The position numbers and the translations under genes are program-made. Of a DNA stretch of 64,000 nucleotides, positions 8,766-16,726 are shown piece by piece (position 1 is the stretch's first letter; every line of letters starts with the position of its first letter). The stretch is from contig JAHFQZ010000002.1 in NCBI GenBank assembly GCA_023259055.1, forward strand, positions 434,001 to 498,000. Direction: 5' to 3'. The notes beneath the pieces were generated by a model that ran no database searches, was not told the origin of the DNA, and was given only the letters and a program-made list of their open reading frames with translations. Origin of the DNA: Nitrosomonadales bacterium. Its GTDB lineage: Bacteria > Pseudomonadota > Gammaproteobacteria > Burkholderiales > Gallionellaceae.

Positions 8766-9761
8766 ATGAACATAGTCAACGAAAAATTCCAGCACCGTCA
8801 TGCAGCGCACTGCGAAAGCGGTGTGGCCGCTTCGATGCTGACTCATCACGGCGCGGCGACCACCGAAGCGATGGCCTTCGGTCTGTCGTCGGCGATGACT
8901 TTCGCCTACCTGCCCTTTATCAAATTCGCCGGCTTCCCGCTGATCGCCTACCGGATGCCGCCCAAAGCGATTCTCAGGGGTATAGTCAAGCCGTTCGACA
9001 TGAATTTCCATTTCGAGACATTCCGCGACCCCGAAAAAGGGATGCGGCGGCTGGATGAGTTGCTGGCGCAAGGCAAAGTGGTCGGCTTGCAAACCTCGGC
9101 GTTCTGGCTGCCCTATTTTCCAGAGGACATGCGTTTCCACTTCAATGCGCACAACTTGATAGTGTATGGCAAGGAAGGGAATGATTACCTCATCAGCGAC
9201 CCGGTGGCTGAACTGCCGCAGCGATGCCCCGCCGATGCCTTGCAGCGCGCACGCTTTGCCAAAGGCCTGATGGCGCCCAAGGGGCTGCTGTACTACCCCG
9301 ATACCATAGGCCGCACCGTGGTGACTGAGGAAGCAGTCCGCCGCGCGATCAAAAAAACCGTGCGTAACATGCTGGGGCCCGTCCCGATCATTGGCGTGCG
9401 TGGAATCCGCATGTTGGCCAACAAGGTGGCGAAATTGAACACTGCCGATAAACTCAGCCTCAACTATGTCGGTCACATCGTGCGTATGCAGGAAGAGATT
9501 GGCACCGGCGGCGCGGGCTTTCGTTTTCTGTATGCGACCTTTTTGCAGGAAGCGGCCGCACTGCCCGGCTTGGCAATGTTGGCTGAATTTGCCGAGCGCC
9601 TCGTCGTCATTGGCGATGGCTGGCGTGAATTTGCTCTTGCGACCGTGCGCATGGTCAAGAAGCGTGATGAATTGAATCCCGGCAAATTGGCGGATTTATT
9701 GCGCGCGCTGGCCGATCAGGAAGAGGTTTTTTTTCGCGACCTGAAAAAAGCGATGGCTTGA
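8766..9761 (+). CDS. BtrH N-terminal-domain protein (acyl-ACP:acceptor transferase-like)
   Basis: A 331-residue protein. The N-terminus has the BtrH-type pattern with a conserved His-Cys pair (HAAHCESGVAASML) followed by FGLSSAMTF, and the middle region contains NAHNLIVYGKEGNDYLISDP, the stretch where papain/C39-like folds place the second active-site residue. BtrH from butirosin biosynthesis transfers an acyl group from an ACP to the antibiotic. By analogy this protein may transfer an acyl chain from an ACP to the resorcinol or another acceptor; that is inference. The ABC ATPase start overlaps its stop. Confidence 0.75.
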   Translation: MNIVNEKFQHRHAAHCESGVAASMLTHHGAATTEAMAFGLSSAMTFAYLPFIKFAGFPLIAYRMPPKAILRGIVKPFDMNFHFETFRDPEKGMRRLDELLAQGKVVGLQTSAFWLPYFPEDMRFHFNAHNLIVYGKEGNDYLISDPVAELPQRCPADALQRARFAKGLMAPKGLLYYPDTIGRTVVTEEAVRRAIKKTVRNMLGPVPIIGVRGIRMLANKVAKLNTADKLSLNYVGHIVRMQEEIGTGGAGFRFLYATFLQEAAALPGLAMLAEFAERLVVIGDGWREFALATVRMVKKRDELNPGKLADLLRALADQEEVFFRDLKKAMA

Positions 9762-10681
9762 TGCTGGCAATCGAGAACCTCGCGTTTTGCTACCCGCAAA
9801 CCGAAAAACCGGCGCTGTCGGGCGTATCACTAGAAGCGGCGCGCGGACAGGTTCTGGGGCTGTTGGGTCCCAATGGCGCGGGCAAGACCACGATCATTTC
9901 ACATCTGTCCGGCGCGTTGCAGGTCCAGCAGGGCAGCATCTCCATCGACGGTTTGCCGCTGGCCGAAGTGCGTCGCAAAACACCCACCCGCATCGCCGTA
10001 GCCCCGCAGGAATACGCCTTTTACCCGATGTTGACGGTGAGCGAAAATCTGGAATGCTTCGCGTCGGCTGGCGGGTTGGGCGGCGCGCGCAAACAGCAGC
10101 GCATCAAAGAATGTCTGGCCTTCGCGCAGTTGGAGCGGTTTGCCGCGACCCGTGGAGAACGGCTTTCCGGCGGTTTGAAGCGCAGGCTGAATCTGGCGAT
10201 TGCGTTGCTGCCCGAGCCGGAACTCATTTTGCTGGACGAGCCGACCGTCGGGGTCGATCCGCAATCGCGCGCTTTTTTGCTGGAGGCGGTGAAGACATTG
10301 GCGAACAACGGCGCGGCAGTAATTTACACCTCGCACTACATGGAAGAAATCGAGGCGATTGCCGACCGCGTGGTCATCATCGACGATGGCAAAGTGCTGT
10401 GTGATGGCACGCTGGCCGAATTGCTGGGCGGCGGCGAGACGCAAGTGCGCATGGCGGTAGACGGCGTGGACGAAACCCGGCTGCGCGCGTTGCTGGAAGG
10501 TTTTGGCAAGGTCGATTCGCTCAAAGCGGAATGGCGCGTGTCGCTTGTTCAAGACAAAACCGCGTCCGCGTTGCTGGCGGCCGTAGAAGCGGCAGGGGGC
10601 GAGATCCGTTATGCGGAGTTCGGGCGCAATAATCTGGAGCATCTATTCATGGCGCTGACGCTGCGGTCGCTTAGGGATTGA
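9761..10681 (+). CDS. ABC transporter ATP-binding protein (ABC-2 exporter) in the APE/DAR locus
   Basis: A 306-residue nucleotide-binding subunit. Walker A is GPNGAGKT at residues 36-43, the signature is LSGGLKRRL, Walker B is LILLDEPTVGVD and the switch His lies in YTSHYMEE. The long C-terminal extension after the domain is typical of DrrA/CcmA-type drug or lipid exporters. I use the ATG at 9761 (TGATG overlap with the upstream stop) rather than the TTG one codon earlier. It pairs with the permease beginning 2 nt downstream. Confidence 0.92.
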   Translation: MLAIENLAFCYPQTEKPALSGVSLEAARGQVLGLLGPNGAGKTTIISHLSGALQVQQGSISIDGLPLAEVRRKTPTRIAVAPQEYAFYPMLTVSENLECFASAGGLGGARKQQRIKECLAFAQLERFAATRGERLSGGLKRRLNLAIALLPEPELILLDEPTVGVDPQSRAFLLEAVKTLANNGAAVIYTSHYMEEIEAIADRVVIIDDGKVLCDGTLAELLGGGETQVRMAVDGVDETRLRALLEGFGKVDSLKAEWRVSLVQDKTASALLAAVEAAGGEIRYAEFGRNNLEHLFMALTLRSLRD

Positions 10682-10682
10682 T

Positions 10683-11948
10683 ATGCTATTCGCCCTCATC
10701 AAAAAAGAACTGCTGGCGCTGATCCGCGATGTGCATGGATTGGCCGCGCTGTTCCTGTTGCCGACGGTGTTCATCATCATCATGTCGCTGGCGCTGAAAG
10801 ACGTGTACAGCCCGCCGGTCAAATCTCTGCCGTATGCCGTGGAAAATCGCGACAACGGAAAACTGGCAGTCACGCTGGTCGAAGAATGGGAAAAGCGCCA
10901 CGGCAAACCCCAAAAATATTCCGCAGACGGGAAACCCCCGGACAATTGGAAAGCGGCGGTGCAGAGCGGCAAGCTGAGCTACGCGCTGGTCATCGAAAAA
11001 GATTTTTCCAATGTTATCGTCGATGAAAAATTGGCGGACGGCATCCGCGTCAGGCTGATTACCGACCCCGGTCTGGATGGTAGCGCGTTTGCGGCTAACA
11101 AGGCGGAGCTGGTGATGATCGCCAGCGAAATGCGCGCGCAAGCGTTGCTGGCGATGTCCAGAACGCAACTGGCGCAGCAATCGCAAATGATCCAGCAGGC
11201 ACAGCAGGCCAGAAGGCAACCAGCCGTGCAGCCAAGCCAGCCTCCTTCACCCAAAGCATCCGATGTGCCCGTCACAGTCACGGCGCAAGCACTGGTGGAT
11301 TCGGAGCGCCTTGCCGCCGGTTCGCGCCCTACCGCCGTGCAGCAAAACGTCCCTGCCTGGCTGGTGTTCGGCATGTTCTTCGTGGTGGCTTCGCTGTCCA
11401 ATCTTTTCATTCAGGAAAGACAATGCGGCGCATTGGCCAGACTCGCCAGCCTGGGCGTGCCGATCCATGTAATGATCTGGTCCAAAGCCATTCCCTATCT
11501 CTGGATCAACGGCCTGCAAGCCGCTCTGATGCTGGCTGTCGGGGTGTGGATGATGCCGCTGCTGGGCGGCGACGCACTGTCGTTGCAGGGCATCAACTGG
11601 GGCGCGCTGGCGCTGGTGTTGCTGGGCGTGAGCATGGCGGCGATCAGCATGGCGCTGGCGTTGGCGAGCCTAGTGCGCACTAGCGCGCAAGCAGCGACGA
11701 TAGGCCCGGTGGTGAACATCCTGATGGCCGCGCTGGGCGGCGTGATGGTGCCAAAATTCGTGATGCCCGATTTCATGCAAAAGATTTCCGAATTCTCGCC
11801 GATGAACTGGGGCCTGGAAGGGATGCTCGACGTGCTGTTGCGCGGCAGCGATATGGCGGGCGTAGTGCAGCCCGTGTCCAGGTTGATGGGCTTCGCCGCG
11901 CTGATGGTTGTGGCAACCGCAATCCTATTTAGACGCAGGGTAAACTGA
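10683..11948 (+). CDS. ABC-2 type transporter permease
   Basis: A 421-residue permease: one membrane segment at about residues 20-40, a large extracytoplasmic domain with a Gln/Ala-rich stretch (LAQQSQMIQQAQQAR) near residues 160-180, then five to six membrane segments from about residue 225, matching the ABC2_membrane_3 layout. With the ATPase it should form a homodimeric exporter for a hydrophobic product, probably the pigment lipid or a precursor. Its last base overlaps the ACP start. Confidence 0.9.
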   Translation: MLFALIKKELLALIRDVHGLAALFLLPTVFIIIMSLALKDVYSPPVKSLPYAVENRDNGKLAVTLVEEWEKRHGKPQKYSADGKPPDNWKAAVQSGKLSYALVIEKDFSNVIVDEKLADGIRVRLITDPGLDGSAFAANKAELVMIASEMRAQALLAMSRTQLAQQSQMIQQAQQARRQPAVQPSQPPSPKASDVPVTVTAQALVDSERLAAGSRPTAVQQNVPAWLVFGMFFVVASLSNLFIQERQCGALARLASLGVPIHVMIWSKAIPYLWINGLQAALMLAVGVWMMPLLGGDALSLQGINWGALALVLLGVSMAAISMALALASLVRTSAQAATIGPVVNILMAALGGVMVPKFVMPDFMQKISEFSPMNWGLEGMLDVLLRGSDMAGVVQPVSRLMGFAALMVVATAILFRRRVN

Positions 11949-12232
11949 TGGGCACGGCCACCCCGGAAATTATAATGGCAGAGTTCAAGAACGAACTGAA
12001 GGCCATGATTCTCTACGCGGCCGAGAAAGACCAGCCGGAAGGAGGCATCAGCGACGATGAAATTCTGTTCGGCCCGGAATCCAGGCTTATGCTCGACTCG
12101 CTCGACGCACTGCAGATTTCCATGGAAATCCAGAAACGCTATGGCGTACGCCTGCCCGATAGCAAGGAAACACGCCGCGCAATGAGCAGCATTTCCAATC
12201 TCGCCGAATACATCACGACACGTCGTAAATGA
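11948..12232 (+). CDS. Acyl carrier protein (second ACP of the locus)
   Basis: A 94-residue acyl carrier protein with the phosphopantetheine Ser51 in LMLDSLDALQIS. It overlaps the permease by 1 bp and the ketosynthase by 4 bp, so the three are translationally coupled. It is clearly diverged from the ACP at 5512-5796, consistent with a division of labour such as starter loading versus chain extension. An in-frame ATG nine codons in is an alternative start. Confidence 0.88.
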   Translation: MGTATPEIIMAEFKNELKAMILYAAEKDQPEGGISDDEILFGPESRLMLDSLDALQISMEIQKRYGVRLPDSKETRRAMSSISNLAEYITTRRK

Positions 12233-13299
12233 AGCCGGTTTACCTGCATGGGCGTAGTCTGGTCTCTGCGCTTGGCGCGAATCTTCAACAAGCATTAGCC
12301 GCGATTTCTGACGGAGAAAAAGAGCAGCAACAGGTAAGTTTGCCGGGAGGAACGGACTGGCCATATTTCGGTATCGGGCAACCCGACACAAACTGGCGCG
12401 CCCGCGCTCAACATCTTGTCTGCGCAGCTATCAGCGAAGCCGGGCTCGAATCCAGCCGGGGTGCGCCGCTCTTTGTCGCGACTTCTTCATTCGATATCGG
12501 CGCGATAGAAGCCGGGCAGGGGAGATTGAGAGACTGTGACAGTTTTGCGGAAGAAGTGGCCGTCTGGCTGGGCTGGAGTGGGCCGGTTTACCTGGTTTCC
12601 AGTGCATGCGTTTCATCTCTGCAAGCAGTTCTGGCCGCGCATAAACTGATCGGTGCGGGATATGCAAACGATGCTGTGGTGCTGGGTGTGGAGCTGTTTA
12701 ACCGGTTTTCCATTTCCGGCTTTGCGGCCATGCAACTGCTGACACCGGGAAAACCAAAGCCGCTCGGGTCAGACCGTGACGGTATCGCGCTGGGAGAAGC
12801 GGTAGCGGCGCTGCATCTGTCCAGCCAACCGGCGCGCTGGCATTTGTGTGGTGGAAGCAACATAGTGGATGGCCGTGACCCGACCGGCGCAATTCCGCAA
12901 ACGGTCACCCAAATGTGCAACCATGCCCTTGCTTCCTGCGGACTGGCGGCATCCGACATCGGCCTGATTAAACTTCAGGCTGCCGGCAGTCCGGCAAATG
13001 ATGTTAACGAATTGACCGGATTGGCTGCGGCATTCGATCCATTGCCTCCGCTTGTTACACTGAAAGCTGCGATAGGACACACACTGGGCGCATCCGGCGC
13101 GGCAGAAATAGCCCTGCTGACGGCATGCCTTGAAGCCAATGTCTGGCCTCACACAGACTATCCTCTTGACCCGGCGCTGCGTGCCGGATTGGCACATTCA
13201 AAACCGGAATCGGTGCGATACATATTGGCGGACATACTTGGATTTGGCGGAGGGCATACAGCCGTAATACTTGAGGACACTTATGCTCGTTCAAGTTAA
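12229..13299 (+). CDS. KAS II-type ketosynthase with altered active site, probable chain-length-factor-like partner
   Basis: A 356-residue beta-ketoacyl synthase, shorter than FabF (about 410). The nucleophile is present (Cys127 in SSACVSSLQAV) and the second His is present (His284 in LKAAIGHTLGASG), but the first catalytic His of the Cys-His-His triad is replaced: the block is IKLQAAGSPANDVNE, giving Gln250. Such partial loss is expected of an ApeC-like or chain-length-factor-like subunit working as a heterodimer with a full ketosynthase, which is not in this window. Start ATG overlaps the ACP stop. Confidence 0.8.
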   Translation: MKPVYLHGRSLVSALGANLQQALAAISDGEKEQQQVSLPGGTDWPYFGIGQPDTNWRARAQHLVCAAISEAGLESSRGAPLFVATSSFDIGAIEAGQGRLRDCDSFAEEVAVWLGWSGPVYLVSSACVSSLQAVLAAHKLIGAGYANDAVVLGVELFNRFSISGFAAMQLLTPGKPKPLGSDRDGIALGEAVAALHLSSQPARWHLCGGSNIVDGRDPTGAIPQTVTQMCNHALASCGLAASDIGLIKLQAAGSPANDVNELTGLAAAFDPLPPLVTLKAAIGHTLGASGAAEIALLTACLEANVWPHTDYPLDPALRAGLAHSKPESVRYILADILGFGGGHTAVILEDTYARSS

Positions 13300-13327
13300 A
13301 AGACAGGATTTTGCGGATGCAAAATAA

Positions 13328-13921
13328 ATGAACAGTTTTACCTGGAAAATTACTGGCCGTACCTCAGCCGAACCACCTCCGGAAGGCTGGCGCGACCAAT
13401 TGACTATCCGCCTGGGATATCGTCCACGACGCATTGGCATTCTGGCAGAGTTGGCGCTTTATGGCGCTCTTGGTTGTCTTGATAATGCGCAGGAAAAAGA
13501 GTTGCCCAAGGACGTATTGGTGCGGGTATCCAGTTCGCGCGGCCCGGTTTCGGCAATATCGCAAGTGCTGGAACAAAACCGCGAAGACCTTCCTCTGCCT
13601 TTCAGCTTCCTGCAAAGCCAGACCAGCCAGATATTGCCAGCCCTCGCGGGGGCATTGAACTGGCAGGGGGACGCCAGTGTTGTTATGGCGCGAAATCCGA
13701 TGAATTTAGCAATGCTGGCCTGTCAGCAGGCTGGGCGATGCGGGATGTTGCTCGGCTGGGTCGAGGAAGGAAGCCCGTGCCTGAGCCATTGGATTCGCCT
13801 TGCGCCATACACTTCTCTACCGGCAGGTTTTATGGTCGCTACAAGTTTTGAGGAAATGACTTCGCCAAGCACAAATCACTGGCGGTTGGGTCGGACAGGG
13901 ATGGAAATCGCAGCTTTATGA
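13328..13921 (+). CDS. Ketoacyl-synthase-N-terminal-like protein (Ketoacyl-synt_2-like), aryl polyene associated
   Basis: A 197-residue protein lacking a ketosynthase Cys-His-His set. The order of segments (RRIGILAELALYGAL, LVRVSSSRGPVSAISQVL, LPLPFSFLQSQTSQILPAL, then GMLLGWVEEG) resembles the PF13723-type chain-length-factor-like proteins in APE clusters. It probably helps set chain length or binds the ketosynthase. The family call rests on pattern resemblance only. It is the last gene of the rightward operon and converges on the serine hydrolase gene with a 33-nt gap; no terminator hairpin was seen between them. Confidence 0.55.
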   Translation: MNSFTWKITGRTSAEPPPEGWRDQLTIRLGYRPRRIGILAELALYGALGCLDNAQEKELPKDVLVRVSSSRGPVSAISQVLEQNREDLPLPFSFLQSQTSQILPALAGALNWQGDASVVMARNPMNLAMLACQQAGRCGMLLGWVEEGSPCLSHWIRLAPYTSLPAGFMVATSFEEMTSPSTNHWRLGRTGMEIAAL

Positions 13922-13954
13922 GACCGCTTCTGAAGTTGGGAAAGCTCAAAGTCC

Positions 13955-15724
13955 TCAGTTGATTTTGCGCATATCCAAACCTGAAAATAACATGTGTTTT
14001 TCAGTTTTATCTTTGTACAAGCGAACGGTTTCTCCTCGGCTGGAACCCAAGCCTGAAATCAGCGCTTCGGTGTCAGAGATAGGGTTGATACCAACACGGA
14101 ACACAATGTTCGGCAATTGAGCGAAGGTGCATTCCGCGATGTACATGCCATCTTCGTAATGTAATGCAAGACTGGTTGGCGTCACTCCCATATCCTGATT
14201 AACCAATTCGTAATTGCCGACGTAATCAATCAGAACCTCACGTGCTGAAGATGGCTGCAATTTTTCGCCCAGCAACGTAGTTTCATTGCCCATGCTGCCT
14301 ACCAAGACGTCACGGCCCCCGATCCTGGTCATGGCCAGTCGGATGTCATCCAAAGGACTGAAGCTGATCGGGAACAGACCTAACAGGTAGTATTTGACCC
14401 CGAACCAACCATCACTTTGCGGTGCAAGCAGAAAGCTGTATCCCATCAATTCGGCCTTGAGATTGCCAAATTGGCTTCCAACCTTGATCAGCCCCACCAC
14501 GGTATCGAAATAACCAGTGTTAATGGCATCTGCTGTTACGACGCCAGAAGCGGAGGCTTTATGCTTTTCAGGTTGTACGATACCGGTTTTGGTTTCCAGC
14601 AATAACTTCAGAGCTTCTGCGGCTATTTTATTAACGACACCATGTGCGCTGGCGGAATTGGCCGCTACCACCACACCCAGCTTGTGCTCGGGAAGTATCC
14701 TTAACTCGCTGTGAAAGTTCAGCAAAGAGCCGCCGTGGCTTGCAACGACACCTCCGCCCTCAATTTCCGAGCTATCAAGCATCCACCCCAATCCTATGCG
14801 TTTATTGATATCCAGAGGTACTTGGTCATTCTGGGGGCGAAACATCTCTGCAAGTGTTTCCGGCTTGATTAATTGCTGATTGCCTATGCGGCCACCGGCG
14901 AATACCATTTTCATGAAACTGCTTAAATCATCCACGTTGGACACCAGCCCGCCTGAAGGCAAGTCGCGTAACGGCAGAAATTCCGATACCTTGCCATCGC
15001 TATAGCCTTTGAGTTGAGGCTGGGAAGAAAAATAGGAGTTGCGCATTCCCAACGGTTCGAACAAAGATTGTTGAATATGATGGTTGTAGTCATGGCTACT
15101 GGTACGCTCGATGGCGGCACCCAGCAAGGTCATGCCAAGATTGGAATAGGCAAACACAAAATTGGGCGGATAGGCAACGTATTCACCCTGCACATCATTG
15201 ACCAGTGTCGTGAAATACTTAGAATTTTTGCTCAGCATGCCCTTGAGAAAGTTGGCCGGTAGTCCTGAATGGTGGGACATGATGTTGCGTGGAGTGATTG
15301 GCTCCGCGCTGTGAAATCGCGACTTGATTGAAAATTCCGGCAAGTAGCGTGACAGAGGTTGGTCAATATCCATCTGCCCGCGTTCTGCCATTTGCATAGT
15401 GGCTGTTGCAGTCATCAGTTTGGCGATGGATCCCATGCGGTAAGCGGTATGGGGCGTGGCAGGCACTTTATTTTCCAAGTCGCTATACCCAAAACCCGAT
15501 GACCACACCAGCTTTTGGTCATCAACTAGCGCAATACTTAAACCTGTTACTTTGTTGTCGGCCATTTCCTTTTCGATCAGCCAGGTCAGGTAACGTTTTG
15601 CGTAAGCGTAATTTTCGCGGGGTAAATTTACCGGCTTGACAGGGGTGGGCGTAGAACAAGCCGCGAGGAGCAAAGCAGCCAGAGAAAACACTAACAGTGG
15701 AAATGCCAAGATGCGTGGAAACAT
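13955..15724 (-). CDS. Beta-lactamase-family serine hydrolase lipoprotein (class C/PBP-like)
   Basis: A 589-residue lipoprotein: signal sequence with lipobox LLAAC (Cys23), then a class C beta-lactamase-like domain with the SxxK motif SIAK (Ser99-Lys102), the YxN-type motif YSN (Tyr193-Asn195) and an HGG motif near residue 330, followed by a C-terminal beta-rich domain of about 200 residues. Such proteins are esterases, D-aminopeptidases or peptidoglycan hydrolases more often than antibiotic resistance enzymes. It is oriented against the polyene operon and may be unrelated to it. Substrate unknown. Confidence 0.87.
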   Translation of the reverse strand: MFPRILAFPLLVFSLAALLLAACSTPTPVKPVNLPRENYAYAKRYLTWLIEKEMADNKVTGLSIALVDDQKLVWSSGFGYSDLENKVPATPHTAYRMGSIAKLMTATATMQMAERGQMDIDQPLSRYLPEFSIKSRFHSAEPITPRNIMSHHSGLPANFLKGMLSKNSKYFTTLVNDVQGEYVAYPPNFVFAYSNLGMTLLGAAIERTSSHDYNHHIQQSLFEPLGMRNSYFSSQPQLKGYSDGKVSEFLPLRDLPSGGLVSNVDDLSSFMKMVFAGGRIGNQQLIKPETLAEMFRPQNDQVPLDINKRIGLGWMLDSSEIEGGGVVASHGGSLLNFHSELRILPEHKLGVVVAANSASAHGVVNKIAAEALKLLLETKTGIVQPEKHKASASGVVTADAINTGYFDTVVGLIKVGSQFGNLKAELMGYSFLLAPQSDGWFGVKYYLLGLFPISFSPLDDIRLAMTRIGGRDVLVGSMGNETTLLGEKLQPSSAREVLIDYVGNYELVNQDMGVTPTSLALHYEDGMYIAECTFAQLPNIVFRVGINPISDTEALISGLGSSRGETVRLYKDKTEKHMLFSGLDMRKIN

Positions 15725-15810
15725 AAACGATTACTGAAGCAAAGAGAAATATCTGGAGTACAACCTGTTTTGAAACGTGCCCAGCCTCGTTACAGAAAGG
15801 CGGTTCACAA

Positions 15811-15840
15811 CAATTGGAGTCGGGTAAGCGACCCCAATTG
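15811..15840. repeat. Twelve-bp inverted repeat upstream of the serine hydrolase gene
   Basis: CAATTGGAGTCG (15811-15822) and CGACCCCAATTG (15829-15840) are complementary at 11 of 12 positions, with a 6-nt loop. No T-run follows on either strand. It lies about 90 nt upstream of the serine hydrolase start, where it could be an operator or a leftover palindromic repeat. Confidence 0.45.
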
Positions 15841-15863
15841 CCGCTTTGAGATGTACACAAAAT

Positions 15864-15890
15864 TAAAGCCACCCGGTTTTGCCGGGGGGG
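15864..15890 (-). terminator. Possible rho-independent terminator of the BamE-like lipoprotein gene
   Basis: Read on the minus strand, CCCGG-CAAAA-CCGGG forms a hairpin extended outward by two more pairs across one mismatch, followed by the T-rich tail TTTAATTTT. It lies about 85 nt after the stop of the lipoprotein gene. A run of seven G at 15884-15890 forms one arm. Confidence 0.5.
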
Positions 15891-15974
15891 ATATATTATT
15901 CAGCAACCGTAACGGGAGTCTGGTTCGCTGAAAATAAGCAGCTGGAATCACACCGCAAGAGCAAAACGAGACAC

Positions 15975-16385
15975 TTACTCTGCTGTATTGACAACAATGC
16001 CGGTTAATATCTGATCCCCGCCATAGTTGAAGGTCAACTTGCCTTCTTTCTTGTAAGAATATTCCAGTACCCATCTATCGTCGCCGAAATAAAACGGAAT
16101 ATGCGCCTTTCCTGTGGGGCGTTGCCATTGGTTATCCGGTGGGCCAATCTTGGCAACTGCTTCCTTCAATGTCATGCCAAGTTTCAGTTTGGCAAACTTG
16201 CTGCCACGCGCAGGAGTGCCTACTATTTCGCCGGCAGGGGCCTCCCCTCCCTTGTCAGCTTTTTCGGCTTTCTCTTGTTTCTCCGGCTTCTGAGGTGCAG
16301 CAGCAGTATCATTCTTCGCCTGCTTATGCGCGCAGCCCGCAAGCACTGCAAGAGAAATAACAAAAAGCAGCTTGTTGATTCGCAT
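15975..16385 (-). CDS. BamE/SmpA-like outer membrane lipoprotein
   Basis: A 136-residue lipoprotein with lipobox LAGC (Cys18). A Lys/Glu-rich low-complexity linker at about residues 30-50 is followed by a small domain with the BamE-type repeat signature (LKLGMTLKEAVAKIGPP) and a C-terminal beta-hairpin. It is probably an envelope protein with a BamE-like fold rather than BamE itself, whose genomic context (fur, dapB) is absent. The ATG has AGGAGA 7 nt upstream. It appears to be monocistronic. Confidence 0.72.
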   Translation of the reverse strand: MRINKLLFVISLAVLAGCAHKQAKNDTAAAPQKPEKQEKAEKADKGGEAPAGEIVGTPARGSKFAKLKLGMTLKEAVAKIGPPDNQWQRPTGKAHIPFYFGDDRWVLEYSYKKEGKLTFNYGGDQILTGIVVNTAE

Positions 16386-16726
16386 GGTCTGTCTCCTGAA
16401 TAATAGTTTAAGTCGAATTACTGCGTGGTGGTCTTTTAGGTCTGAGCCTGCCAGTCACATCGGAACCTATACTCACTCCGTTTTTATATCATAACTGATA
16501 AGCCTGCCCGCAACAATCCACTGCTGCGCTACCAACCGCTCAACCAAAGCCCTTAGGCAAGGTCAGGGAGAACTCTGAGTTTTTAATGTGCCCGTTAGTG
16601 AACATCGTTGTGCTTAGCCCAGCACACATAAGTGGCGGGTGAGCCACCCGAAATTGTTGTAGGGGTATTGTTACCATGAACTAGGGCAGTAGTATGCTTG
16701 GCAAGCCACAAACCAACTGACTCGAA
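16386..16726. other. Intergenic region between the BamE-like lipoprotein gene and spoT
   Basis: No gene seen. It holds the predicted leftward promoter at 16488-16516 and a small perfect hairpin CGGGTG-AGC-CACCCG at 16636-16650 that lacks a T-run; the hairpin lies about 80 nt downstream of the spoT stop and could stabilise the mRNA end. Confidence 0.4.
16488..16516 (-). promoter_or_regulatory. Predicted promoter of the BamE-like lipoprotein gene
   Basis: On the minus strand, TTGTTG (16516-16511) and TATGAT (16493-16488) are spaced 17 nt. The -10 matches consensus at 5 of 6 positions; the -35 keeps only TTG. Transcription would begin about 100 nt before the ATG. Confidence 0.4.

Noticed and set aside
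13955..15724. Antibiotic-resistance beta-lactamase
   Set aside because: The SxxK and YSN motifs are shared by esterases and peptidases; the lipoprotein anchor and the extra 200-residue C-terminal domain do not fit AmpC.
16636..16650. Terminator for spoT
   Set aside because: The 6-bp stem has no T-run on the minus strand, so I leave it as a plain hairpin.
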